The position numbers and the translations under genes were made by a program. From assembly GCA_964023275.1 (NCBI GenBank), contig OZ029914.1:30263851-30327850 (forward strand): DNA of 64,000 nt, given 5' to 3'. How positions within the stretch are numbered: position 1 is the stretch's first letter; each line of letters starts with the position of its first letter. Shown here piece by piece: positions 25,701-37,021 of the stretch. The notes under the pieces are model-generated. The model did not search any database. It was given only the letters and a program-made list of their open reading frames with translations, and was not told where the DNA came from. Origin of the DNA: Norana najaformis. Lineage: Eukaryota; Annelida; Clitellata; Crassiclitellata; Hormogastridae.

Positions 25701-28700
25701 TATAATGCAGTAGCAGATGTGGATCTCAAGTTCTGCATGATAATGGGTTATTGGTATACCAAAAGTCAGATTTCTGATCCTAAAAAGGCCTTTTTTGTAA
25801 TTTCGAATGTAGGATTCTTGATCCCAAAAGTGGGATTCCTAATCCTAGAAGTGTAATTCCTAATCCTAAAAGGCTTATTTCAAACCATGTGAGGTAATAG
25901 TTGCTTATAAGCAAGTGCTTGTTTACCGTTACTTGTGATTGTTATTTGCTTATCAACTGATCTACGTATTGTAGTTAAACTACATTCTGACTTTCATGAT
26001 AACTTTTTTGTTATCGTTTTTGTTGCATGGAAGTGTAGACGGTGGAAGAAAAGTGATTCCTAATTTTTATGAACCCTCCCTTGTCCACTAAAACTGATTT
26101 AGACTAAGCTTTTTGGTAAAGGGATCTTTTGTCTAAAGTACAGACACAGAGGCAAGCTACAGAACAAGTTCCTTTACCTGTTTCTTAGCTCTGCATTCAC
26201 TCAGGCCAATGACGTGAAACTGATTTAATACTGAAGCTAGGTATCCTTGGCCTTGCAGTGAAAAGTGGATGGCCTTTGGGATGGCCTCAGGTTTAATGTT
26301 CTCTTGGCATTAGCCATCTGCCTTGTATCTGATATAATTTTGCTGCCCCTCAGTGTGCAGCAGTACAGAGCCTATAATCATGTTTGAAATGCTTGAAATA
26401 GGCACTACCTATTTCTTTCGTAAAATGTTGTGGTATTTTTAAGCTTCCATTTTCTGTAATTGTCAAAAAATCAAAATATTAAGCAGCTTTTGCAAGGCAT
26501 GACTCTATAGTTTGGCCTGCGGTTTGGCTTTATATGATTTGGCCTATTTGCCAATTTACTGGTTGATTTGGCCTTGGACCACCAGGCTTTAGACCATTCT
26601 GCCTGCTGGCGACAGCTTTGGCCTCCTTGGTATCAATGGAGATTGTCTGCAATATCAGTTATTCACTGTTGATAATGTGATCTTATCTGATGCACAGTGA
26701 GACTGTGCTTTTACAGTAATTTGACCTACCTGCAGTGCCCTTTGTTTAGTTGCGTGCCTCCTAGCTACTGGGTAAGCCAGATGCTTCTTACCTGAACTTT
26801 ATGAAAACTGTTGTTGCTTTGGCTCTGACTGGGTTAGATATCTTAAAGAGATACTGAATTAATAACTGTTGCATCATATTACTTTCCTAATGTAAATTGT
26901 ATTGATTAAAAGTAAGTTTGTGTTGATTGCAGGCTCAGGGTGACGAAGATGAGACAGATGGAGACGTTTGTGCAGTCAACATGGCTGCCAGTGAGAACTT
27001 CATGGAGGCGTTCTTCGAGCAGGTAGCCAGCTCAGCTGCAGTTACACATGCACCTTTGTTGTTTCAGGCTGAGTTTTGAGCAATTTGATGTTCATTGTAC
27101 TAGTAGCATCATTTCAAGAACTCCTGCAGTGCAATCCAGACCTACCTGACAGCAGAATGAAATAATGATTTGAAACTGACGATGGAATAAAGAAAGGCTG
27201 TTTTGTGTGTTAGGCAACTTTAAGTGCATCTATGATAAATTCTCTCGTTTCATGGTTTAGTAAATATCTTCCAGATGATAGGCTAACCATCTCCTGTTGT
27301 TTGTAGAAATTGGGGGCTTGGTGATGTTGTATGATCATGAACTGTGAGGAAGTTTTGTGAATTTGTTGCTGTTTGTTGGCAGACTTAGTTTCGATTAATA
27401 CCGTATTTTCTAACATATAAACCATTTATGGATATAACCGGCATTGCATATAACCTGCGGAAATTACAAAAACATGTAAGAAAGTTTGGTATAGCCTGCA
27501 CACGTGTTTATCCCGCAGGCCTCACAGACCATACAGGAATAGTTTGCAAGTGCTGCACTAATCCACGTCTTGAAATGTATGAACCAGTGCAAGCTGTTTT
27601 ATTTTACTACATTCTCATTAAATTGAATGGAAATGTGAATTATTCAATTTTTCTTTTGGTAACACACAGCAAATTGAATCTTTAATTGAGAAAGTGTCAT
27701 GATAATTAAGTCAGAACAAATTTAATCTTTAGCAGTCATTTCTAACTTTTGCATCTGTCATAAATTCTTTTATTGATGTTCTGCAACTTATGGTAATGTC
27801 GTTGCGCTACAGTCTGGAAAGAACAATAAGCTCTTGGCAACCATTGTGTAAAATAATCTGGCATGAGCTGCACACGTAAATAACCTGCAGGTGGGTGCGG
27901 GGTTTGTAAAATCTCATATATGCATGAAAATACAATATTAAACTTAATTTTACTGAAAGCCGTTTGCTAGTTTTTTGTTATCCTTCTCTCTGTTGTTGTT
28001 GGCACCAAAATGGTATCACTTTCTGTTATAGGTGGAAGAGATTCGGAAGATGGTTGAGAAAATTGCCTCCAATGTGGAAGAAGTGAAGAAGAAACACAGT
28101 GCCATACTGGCCGCTCCTCAAACAGACGATAGTAAGTGCGAGTGCTACTTGTGCTGTTTTGCTAGAACTTTAATGGTATTTGTATTTGTATTATACACTC
28201 GACTGCCTTAATGACATGCTTCATTAGAACATAAATTCTGATATAACATGGTTAGGAAAGTTAATCCCAAGTCCAATTCAGCTTTGGAATGTGAATTTGC
28301 TATTATGTGGTACTTGTTACGGCCTGTGGAAATAGCATTGTAAGGAAGTTCTAGTTATTTATTAGGTGTTTGAAGTGGCACACTCAGTTTGAGGAACTGA
28401 TGCCTTATACCAGTTAACAGTACTAGGAATATGTAGCAGAGCCATTTTGCTGAGCAGGGCTTTGATTCTGAAGTGATGATAAATGTTGCTTAGGTATTTC
28501 ATGTGACAAATACAATTGTATGACTGTAAAGACATTCCTGTGATATTTTGGGACATTTTGCTCTTGGGTGGTCACTGATTGCAATGATTGGAAAGTTTGT
28601 AGCTGTTGGAGCTGTCCAAAACATTGATTTCTAAACTGTGGATGCCTTGATAACACACTCACTGACACTTACATTTTATAATTAATGAAATTTCATGTAT

Positions 28701-31700
28701 TAACTGGGAGCAACCAACCAGCATGATATTTAAGTCTTTGGTTGCAGTTTTATTTTTGACTGTTTCGTTTAGGGGATCATTTCATGTCATGTCGTGTGGT
28801 GATATTTAATCTTATTCAAGAAACCAGATTAACAAGAATAATGGAAATATTATATCTAGTATTAACTAATAGCATCATATTCATAAAAAGAATTGTAATA
28901 TTTTGATACAGTTATAAAGAGAAAATTATTTAGAATAATGAAAGCAGTGTTAAACATCATGATAATGTTGATGATTGTAATGTTTCAATAAAAATAGGAA
29001 CAAAGGAGGAACTGGAGCAGTTAATGGCTGACATTAAAACAGCGGCCAATAAAGTTCGAGGGAAACTGAAGGGTAAGTTTGCTAAAATGTGTAACAATAA
29101 TTTGGTTAGTGATATAAATTTTCAGTTTGATTTGATATTTTCTGACATTGTTTTTTGTATCATACTAATCATATTTTAATCTTAATAAGTCTGATGGATG
29201 CATGTAAATATGTAAGTTGGGTCAGAGTGAGAGTTTTGTCTTTGAAGTCATTTTGATTGTTTTGATAGAACCACCTTAACCTATAGCCTAAGACAAACAA
29301 CTTTAAGTAAAAACAAACATTTTCTTACTTCTGAATTTCTGTAATTTGTTTAGTCATAGAGCAGAATATCAACCAAGAAGAATCAACAAATAACTTTTCT
29401 GCAGATCTGAGAATCAAGAAGACACAAGTGAGTGTCTTCTGCTCAGAATTTATCAAGAAGTACAGTATTTGTTCATTTATGCTTTTTACTATCGTGCTTA
29501 AACACTTACATGTATTATGTATTTCTTTGTGTTACTGATCTCAGATCAGGCAAACGTAAGTATGTAAAAGGTGGCAGCTTGTTGTTGTTGGTATGACATT
29601 GGCAAGCACAGTGAAGCTAAATAGCATTTAGCCTGATTAGTATGTATACTTGGTTGGCCGACATCCGCAGCTATAAGGGCCATCTCGGCTGACCATACCT
29701 TATGTTAGTAAATTATTTATAGCATAGTTTGAAATGTTAACAAAGGTTACCAGTAGTTGGATTTTTTGTTATTGTGTTAGCACTTCAGCAGGAAGCTGCT
29801 TCAAACCATGGAACCTTGCTTCTAAGGAGTTTACATGGACTCTTATACATATTCTGAATAGATGCATCCATATGACTAATAGAGACAGAGAAACATCTGA
29901 CAGCAGTCTTAAAGGGAATCAGAATCTGGTTCATTGTTTGCTTTTTACTCTTTCCTAGCATGCAACTCTTTCTCGGAAGTTTGTTGAAGTGATGAACAAC
30001 TACAATTCCTGTCAGGTTGACTATCGTGATAGATGTAAAGCTCGAATTCAGCGCCAGCTGGAGATCAGTGAGTCCATCAGCGATTCTCTGCTTTCTAAAC
30101 TGTGCACAGGCAACATTGAGTACATTTTATACAGTGCTTTCTGAGAGATATTGACACTATTCAAGTGTCCTGATGAACATCAACTTATTTACATGTATTG
30201 CACTCTGTATGTAATAGCTTCCCTAAGAACAATAGCTCTTGGTGTAACAGGCCGACTCTGTGCCTCGTCTGTCTTTCTCATCCATGCACGAAAAGTTTTC
30301 CATTTCCTTTGTAGCCTCTGTACTCATTTCCCCCTAATTCCTCAAACCTTTTTGCATTTCTGGAGTGCACCCTTTTTATTTAATAAATAAATGTTGTTTG
30401 CACAATGTTTTCAGTTTATCTGTGTTCCTTTTCTCTAAAATACTTGTATTTTTTAAGCAGATGATTAGGAATGGTCAGATGATCAGATCAGAAGAGCTTT
30501 TCATTTATTTTGTTGTATTGTTATTGTTTAGCAAGTAATTGGACTGTTGATTTTTTAAATGGCTTTGAAATTTGTTGTCAGTTGCCACTAGGATTCATTG
30601 ATGCATTGCTTGCCTTCAGACATGAAGTATGCAGGTTGAAGCCTTTGGTGGAATGTTTAATACATAAGAATCTTTTCTGGAGCTAGACCTGAATACCTCA
30701 TTGCTTAGTGCCATTGACTGTTAACAGAGTCAGACTTGAACATAATCTGGTTATAATTAAGTTACTACACACTGGTGCTATATAATATAAATGTTTGGAA
30801 ATTAATAAAATTTTGGTGTTTATTTTGCAGCGGGTAGAACCACAACGGACGAAGAAATAGAAAACATGTTAGAGTCGGGCAATCCTGCAATATTTACACA
30901 AGAAGTAATTGTCTGACAAAATTTAATTGCCATGTTTAGGCTTAAAATGTGATATATTGGTGCAGTACGCTGAACTGCTTTTAGCTTTTCATTATGTTTT
31001 TAATCTGTCAATCAGTGAGCTGTCAGTCAATAAATCAATTCATATGTTTAGTGCACATGAGGCAGGGTTTGTAAGATAACTTCAGGTTGCATTGTCTCAT
31101 TGACTGTCAGCTGTCTTCAGTTTTTCATTGGATATCAATACTGACTTATACCTTTTCAAGATAATTATGCTCTATATCAGGCTCTGGTTACAAAATTATG
31201 ATTTATTAAAAACTTCTGGAATTTTTGCTTCCTGAAGCCAAAACTCATCTTTACCGGATTGCTTGTCTTCTGGTATGTCTTCAGACCTCGTAGATCTTGA
31301 CCCACTGTAGCTTGGCTTTTGGTTTGTCTGACGTATGGGATTTTGACCAGACTTCTCCAGCGGATTGGTTACAGTTTCTCTTGAAGCAATCTTTGATTGA
31401 TGCCTTTTTGCATATTGATAATAGTACTATGTAAGCAATTAGATTAAATTAGACTGGACCTCCAAATGAATTATGATTGCTGATTATATTTTCATTTTGA
31501 CGTGACTGTCAACTGGGCACGGTAGCCTACTGGTTAGAGCGCTTGGCTTGTGATGTGGAGAGTACTGGTTCAGGTGTCCTGTGAGATGGTTACTACATAG
31601 GGAGCTTCAGAAAGTCCTTCACTCACGCTTGCTTGGCACAATCAGTTGATGCTTAGTCATTAGGTAGTGGCTGTGAATAAATGCTGAAATAATAATCAAC

Positions 31701-33979
31701 TGATACATTGTGTGTTGTGCTAATGGAACAGCCGAAGACTGGAATGGAGTGTATGTGGCTTTTATGTTTCGTGCAGATCATAACGGAGACACAGCAAGCA
31801 AAGCAGTCACTGAAAGACATTGAAGCTCGTCATAATGACATCATTAAGCTGGAAAACAGCATTCGCGAGCTCCACGATATGTTCATGGATATGGCAATGC
31901 TCGTGGAAAGCCAGGTCAGCATGCTTAGATGTGTGTGTGCTTGCATTATAAATGTGTACATACATGTGGACATGCATGTGAAGCTGAAAAAAGCTAAAGG
32001 TCTCATTTGTTTATGCTGCTTTTTAAACTACTCTGAAGCATACTGCATGTATTGATAGGTCTTTGGACTGAGTTTCAAACGTGACCACGGTAATTCGACA
32101 GCAGAACACCGTTTTTAACCTCCCAACTTATGTTGGTGCAATCAGCTGGCCTGGTATTTCATAATGGTTACCTTCCAAGTCTCAGCTTTGCTTAACTTGA
32201 CTGTGCCTGCCGGCATCATGTCAACTGCAACAAGCAGCTTGTGGGCTTTAGTGACCATTGGTAGATGCCTTGTGCATTAAGTAAAGACGTTATACCTTCC
32301 CATGTAGTCCTGCAATGCCAAAGCTGAATGCATTTACAATGTACGTACACCAGAGACTCCTTATAACATACATCATTATAACAAGAATTCTGTTATTACT
32401 TATGTAGGTAAGTAAGTAATGCATTTGTTAAAATGGTCATGGGCATGGATTCAAAGCAAAATTTAGTTTGGCTTTAGAAAAATTACTTCATTAGAAGACG
32501 GCCTCAATTCAATATAAGCAGTTCTTGATATAGCTGGTAAAGACAGAGTTGTTAGAACACTCTGATGCGCACACACACAAACACATTAACGAGGAATCGA
32601 CTGCTATTTGTGCTTGCATGCATGCCATTGGACTTTTGTAATGTCACTAACTCTGACTGAAGGACACAAATACGGTTCTTTTGGTAATGAGAGATTAATT
32701 AAGTTTTTTCATTGATGGATTACGTAACTAACAGATGTCTCTAATTGTTCTTATTCAGGGTGAGATGATTGATCGCATTGAGTTCAATGTTGAGAAGACG
32801 GTTGACTACATTGAGTCTGCAAAAGAAGATACAAAGAAAGCGGTCAAATATCAGAGCAAGGCGCGGAGGGTGAGCTGTTAACAGCAGACAAGTTTCCAAC
32901 CATTTGCTTCAATATGCTTGGCTTTTTTAAAGTTTGCAGTTTTCTCTGATTTTGAAGCCTGCTTTTCCCTTTCCAAGAGAATCCACTGCAAAGTAGTTGA
33001 ACAACAGAATGTCTTTAAAAACTGCAGTCAACCCTGTATAATGTTTGAATGGCTAGGAAGAGTTGTAAGATCGAAGGGTAGTGGATGAATAACGAATCCT
33101 AAGTAGTCTCTTGGTTGCACGGTGACTGACTGATAGCATGTTTGCCAGCTCACCTGCGTTCGGGGTTCTAAGCTTAGCATTGTGTTAATTTGCATTTCTA
33201 TATTGAGTTATGGTAACCTACATGGAAAGGTTTTGGAATTCCTATTGTCATGTTTGCACTTAAGCCAAAACTTCCTTAAACCTCAGGACTGTGCTTCTGA
33301 GCTCTGTTGTTGATAAAAGTATGATGTATACATAATAATAATAATAATAATTAGCAAGTTCTAATGCACCGATGTCTAATGCACAAGACATGAACCGATG
33401 TGGCGCCAAAGCCAAGCCACAATCAGGTCAATATCCCGAAGGTCAGTCAGACAGAGAGGCAGCCTATGGTGGAGAAGCAATTTGAAACAGGTAAGTTTTA
33501 AGTTGAGAATGAAATGACAGAGGCGACTGAGCAGATATGGTATATCACATATATAGTATACACATACCTTGTTACATACATACATAGATTCATGCTTACA
33601 TACTTACGTACTTACATACATACATGCATAAACACACATGCATACACACACATGCATACACACACATACATACACACACATGCATGCATACACACACATG
33701 CATGCATACTTTCATGTAATGAATGAGTGATTACCTTACCTGCCTGTTGACGTCACCTTGTTTGATCCTTTGTTGTTTGCTTGTTTATCTTGTCGTTAGT
33801 TAAGCCCAATTAGCCCGTGTTCCATTTTTTGCTTTGCATTGAATGACATTGCCTTTGCATGTGTTTAGTTGTCTGCTGTTTTTTCTTTGTAGAAAAAGAT
33901 CTTTATAATTATCTGCATTGTAATAGCCCTGCTGGTTATTGCTCTTATCATTGGCCTGTCTGTCGGCTTAAAACGCTGA
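11238..33979 (+). CDS. STX1A: Syntaxin-1 (plasma-membrane Qa-SNARE), isoform with proximal terminal exon
   Basis: Target-membrane SNARE that pairs with SNAP-25 and synaptobrevin to drive exocytosis, notably at synapses. Exons: 11238-11270, 26933-27022, 28032-28131, 28998-29072, 29354-29427, 29959-30067, 30831-30904, 31777-31914, 32759-32869, 33893-33979. All are GT-AG, all phases agree; 891 nt, 296 residues (vertebrate STX1 about 288). The N-peptide [11 protein letters not shown] is encoded alone in exon 1. An acidic linker follows, then the Habc bundle (about 35-160, with [21 protein letters not shown] and [11 protein letters not shown]). The SNARE motif is about 199-261 ([20 protein letters not shown]), with the ionic-layer Gln at 231 as the last codon of exon 8. 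A C-terminal anchor lies at 271-292. No frameshift or missing residue was seen. It could be called STX1 rather than STX1A, because invertebrates usually have a single syntaxin-1. Confidence 0.95.
13672..13791. repeat. (TA)n microsatellite
   Basis: About 120 bases of almost pure TA, interrupted by GTGTATG near 13711. It lies within syntaxin-1 intron 1 and is self-complementary. Confidence 0.97.
14930..15115 (+). repeat. Copy of the CTACAGCGCCC repeat with an open frame
   Basis: It starts with ATCGTAATCGTAAT, then TTTCTACAGCGCCC and a GGGGACCAGCTTATTCAC block. It is open for about 60 codons ([21 protein letters not shown]). Frame and sequence match the minus-strand copy at 10525-10719. No inverted partner was seen downstream, so this is a single-arm copy. 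Confidence 0.6.
15869..15927. repeat. Short tandem duplication
   Basis: Two adjacent identical copies of an about 31-bp unit, TCAAACTAGACAGACATTTG followed by CTGGAATTGG. Recent local duplication in intron 1. Confidence 0.9.
18221..18590. repeat. Three tandem copies of an about 124-bp unit
   Basis: Each unit begins near CAAGCTGTGCCCTATAGGAA and ends near ATCAAGGTTCCAGTAACAC. Copies 2 and 3 are almost identical, while copy 1 differs at several sites, so the array grew recently by unequal exchange or slippage. No coding potential was seen. Confidence 0.92.
21895..22790. repeat. 56-bp minisatellite, about 16 copies, palindrome in each unit
   Basis: The typical unit starts with TTTGACTGCTGTACTACAG and continues CAGGGTCAGCCAGTGTAAAG to GACATGCCACCA. 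Most units hold the 17-base palindrome CTGCTGTACTACAGCAG, two 8-base arms around one base. Variants (CTCTACCACAG, GTGTCATG) are shared by neighbouring units, and one copy near 22105 carries a short deletion. The last unit is the most diverged. It lies in syntaxin-1 intron 1. Confidence 0.95.
23730..24075 (+). mobile_element. LINE 3' ORF2 fragment (CR1/L2-like)
   Basis: A broken frame reads LANLHWLPV, then a QPTYLLSSL-like stretch, then corrupted C-terminal motifs. The LHWLPV and QPTYL blocks typically follow the reverse transcriptase in CR1/L2/jockey-type LINEs. Several stops and frameshifts mark it as dead. Confidence 0.65.
31508..31697 (+). mobile_element. tRNA-derived SINE in syntaxin-1 intron 7
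   Basis: The head has A-box-like TAGCCTACTGG, GGTTAGAGCGCTTGGCTTGT and a decayed B-box GGTTCAGGTGTCC. The tail CTTAGTCATTAG with TGAATAAATGCTGAAATAA matches the minus-strand copy at 2350-2535. It ends about 80 bp before exon 8 of the syntaxin gene. Confidence 0.75.
33547..33712. repeat. CATA/CACA-rich microsatellite
   Basis: Interrupted CATA, TACTTACG and CACACATGCATA units in the intron just before the first alternative terminal exon of syntaxin-1. No coding value. Confidence 0.9.
33893..33979 (+). CDS. STX1A: Syntaxin-1 terminal exon 10a (anchor and stop)
   Basis: It follows a pyrimidine-rich acceptor (TTTTTTCTTTGTAG) and encodes 28 residues, [20 protein letters not shown] then GLSVGLKR, ending in TGA. 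It supplies the whole transmembrane anchor. It is phase 0 and compatible with the exon 9 donor. As it carries its own stop it acts as an alternative last exon to 35836-35919. Two AATAAA words (34375 and about 34590) could end this isoform's transcript, but both lie in the hAT relic or its flank. Confidence 0.9.
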   Translation, partial: KKIFIIICIVIALLVIALIIGLSVGLKR

Positions 33980-34335
33980 CAGGTGACAGTGGTGCTTCTG
34001 CAGTTCCCCACCCGAGCGGGTATTGACGTTCATCTGCTTTTTTATCGTTGATTTTAGTGTCCTTTCTAGAGTTTGCTTTTGCATGCTAGTCATTTTAATA
34101 AGTCAGACACTAGAGTTCTGATATGCTTGATATGATATGTTAACTGTGATTAACCACCGTGTGTGATGGCATGTGATGTAATGTGGCTTTTTATAATGCC
34201 TTTAAGACGCTCTCTCCAAAGAGCCAACATAGGCACCCAGCCACAAGCTTCTTGATAGATGCAGCAGTTTTTGTGAGGTACTTAGAAGTGCTATATTAAA
34301 TGTTTTGATACATACACACACACCACATACATACA

Positions 34336-35480
34336 TACGTACTGTATTTTTCGGATTACAAATTCACGCCTTTCAATAAAACAGAGTGATGCAAAAATTG
34401 CAAAAAAATCACATTATGTGCACCGTTATTGAAGTTGCCGTGCCAAATACAATTACTTTTACTTGTGGTACTGCCTGCCAGCACTTGTATTTTTAGTTTG
34501 TTTAAGAGAAAAGACAAACAGCAAGTCTAATAATTGTACTTACTTTACTCACTCAGTGTCACTGTAAGTGCTTGTTGCATTTAATAAAGACGAGACTCTC
34601 AAATTTACCCGCCTTTTACCTTGTTCTCTCTGATCAAAATGTCTGGCCTGCTGTGCTGAAATATTTTCTAAACTGGAGCTGAAGATGCTGAAATCAAAAT
34701 TACATTTCTTGCTACTCTAGCTGCGTATGAAGCCAACTACATGAGACTTCTGCCAAGCCAACTGGTCAGTCTCATAGTCCAGTGGCTTTAATATATTCAG
34801 TAAGTTCATGTCTCGTGGCCAGTGACAAGTCATCTTGCTCAGTTTGCTCAGCACCAACTGTAGGATCCATGGACTGAAAAGCTCGTTCTTTTTCTTCACT
34901 GTTCTCTCCACTTTAGCTGGCTCTTGACCACAGCAACTTATCATGACTGAAATCGAGAAACTGGCCGACTCAATCCAGCATAATTCTACGTTTCTGTGAA
35001 CACGGTATTCTTGATTTGCTCTACTTCAGATTGCATGCACCACTTAAATTTGAAGCGAGAATCGAGTACAGCACCAGTGATGTATAGAACATTAGTCTGA
35101 CATTTGGACAGGCGGCTAGTGATGGATGACTGGAGATCAGAGACCAGTTGTATGCAGTGTGTGTTGTTTGTTTGATTCCAGTTTATGTCACAAACCTCTT
35201 ATGCTGGGAATACTGTTGGATGCATTGACCCTGGATTCCCCTTGGACACCATTGGTTGACTGTCTTGTGCCCATATCAGTGGCAGTTAACACATAACGTA
35301 TATCCCCTTCTCGAAATTGGTTTCAACACAAATGCATGAGAAAGGAACATCCACTCCTAGTAACTGTCCCATCTGCACCCTGAAATTACCGCTGTCTGAC
35401 ATACATCGCAACTCAATACAAATTGATTCTGCACCTTAGAACGTAATTCCTCTTTAGATTACAAATTCACTACCTATTTC
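34336..35480 (-). mobile_element. Dead hAT transposase between the syntaxin terminal exons
   Basis: On the minus strand, broken frames read LVSDLQSSITSRLSKC and VLYITGAVLDSRFKFKWC near 35050-35160. An hATC-type C terminus follows near 34560-34700: ASSAPV, FSTAGQTF, FESLVFIKCNKHL. These are typical hAT-superfamily (ZBED-like) blocks. Several stops and at least one frameshift show it is inactive. The matching word GATTACAAATTCAC occurs at 34354-34367 and 35457-35470 as a direct repeat around it. Confidence 0.8.
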
Positions 35481-35835
35481 AATGAAGGATAAGCTTAATG
35501 CTATGCATACGTACATGTATAAATACACACACACACATGGGTGTCTAGGCTTTACATTGGTTTGCATTTACAGTCAGTACTTTTGCATTTGCAGTATTCT
35601 ACCACTGATAAACATTTTTACTTATGAGTCAATGCATGGAGAAGTGTTTAAGGTTGTTTTTTATCAGAAAACTTCTTTTTCTGATTTACTGGTAATTAGA
35701 AGCCACAGCTGTGACATATCTTAAAATTGTCCACAATTTTAGGAGAAGAGCAGAGAGGCTTGAACCAGGCCTCTCTGCAACCAGATGCAACAGGATTGGT
35801 TCAAGTGTGACTCTTTTCATTGTGTTTTGTTTCAG

Positions 35836-35919
35836 AAATTGATTTTCATCATCATCTGTGTGGTGATCACACTTGCTATACTGATCCTTATCATTGGACT
35901 TTCAGTTGGCCTGTCGTAA
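35836..35919 (+). CDS. STX1A: Syntaxin-1 alternative terminal exon 10b (anchor and stop)
   Basis: After acceptor TTTTGTTTCAG it encodes 27 residues, KLIFIIICVVITLAILILII then GLSVGLS, with TAA. It aligns without gaps with exon 10a (shared IFIIIC, VI and IIGLSVGL blocks), so the two arose by exon duplication. Using it gives a 295-residue isoform (888 nt). The two anchors differ in mid-membrane residues and in the C-terminal tail: KR in 10a, a bare S in 10b. Confidence 0.9.
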   Translation, partial: KLIFIIICVVITLAILILIIGLSVGLS

Positions 35920-37021
35920 CGCAATCTCTCGAATAGACTTTTTATCGCCTCAGTCCCAGAAGAGCATTTCTTCAGGATGGAAAGGAAAGCCAGGAGCTGT
36001 CGACAAAGGCATTTCCGTTGTTTTCTTTTTGTTCAGTTTGTTCACAGTTGAAACGAGCTGATTCTGGTGTGATTATTGCCTTACATTTTTCCAAATTGTC
36101 AAATGTAGATTTCTAGGTGAATGATTGTTGCTGTATAGTGGGATTTAAATTCCTAGAAGATATCAAGAAAATGATAAAATTGATAACAACTACTTTTTTC
36201 ATATTTTTATTGTTCAGTATTTTGGAGCAATCTTGAGAATGATATAGGGCCTGTCACAGTCGTAAATGTGCCTTATTGGTGTTGAACAGGCCTTTAACAT
36301 TAAGGTTGTGCATTGCGTAAACAAAAACGCTTTACTTGTTGTAACAGAACCAGCCAAGTAATTATTCTTTGAGTGGGGAAATTTACAAAATTGCATGTAT
36401 TGTCAAAATTCTATAATACTTTTATAAATATATAAAGGATTTCTTTGTGACTTACATCCTGACCTTCAAGTTTTCGTCAAATCTGCATTAGCAGAGCATA
36501 TTTCATCAAGTAAGCAAGCACTGCTGTGATGTAATGGAGTGCAATTTAGGAGATTTATATAGCACCCGTTGCTGTCTGTATTTGGTATTATTATTATTAT
36601 TTTACTTTATTATTATTATTTTTATTATTATTATTTACTATTATTATTATTATTACTGTTATTATTATTTCACTTTATTTCCATTGATTCGGTTTCTGTT
36701 AGGCTTCAGTTGCTAGGAATGCTGTTTCTTGTATACCTCTGTGTGCCTTTTGTGTGAGTCTGATGGCTCGAGTGGAGTAAGTGCTTCGAGGCTTCTGCAT
36801 TTAAGCCCATCTTTTCTTCTTCGTGTGAGATAATGGCTGACTGATAAACTCCAGTCATTGACGGTTGTGTCTTGGTTTCAAAACCCAAGATGTTGTTTAA
36901 CTGTGGCAGTTGTAAGAATCTGTAGGCAAGGGTTATTGTGTTTGTGCTTTGGCTGGTTGATCTTTCAGTGCTCTTCAAACTATGCTTTTGAGGATTTTAC
37001 CTGATACAGATTTGTAATAAA
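35920..37021 (+). other. Probable syntaxin-1 3' UTR (long isoform)
   Basis: Non-coding sequence after the exon 10b stop. It includes a TTA-rich microsatellite at about 36580-36672 and an AATAAA at 37016-37021 that could be the polyadenylation signal. The true end is not determinable here; further AATAAA words occur downstream. Confidence 0.45.
37016..37021 (+). terminator. Candidate poly(A) signal for syntaxin-1
   Basis: AATAAA about 1.1 kb after the exon 10b stop codon. Such hexamers are frequent by chance in this AT-rich DNA. Confidence 0.3.

Larger units (their letters stand above)
11271..26932 (+). other. Syntaxin-1 intron 1, 15.7 kb
   Basis: Donor GCG|GTAGGG to acceptor TTGATTGCAG|GCT. 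It contains a TA microsatellite (13672-13791), a repeat copy at 14930-15115, tandem repeats at 15869-15927, 18221-18590 and 21895-22790, a CTGT-rich stretch (about 19690-20130), a LINE fragment (23730-24075) and CATA-type repeats (about 24310-24400). I found no nested gene in it. Confidence 0.85.
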
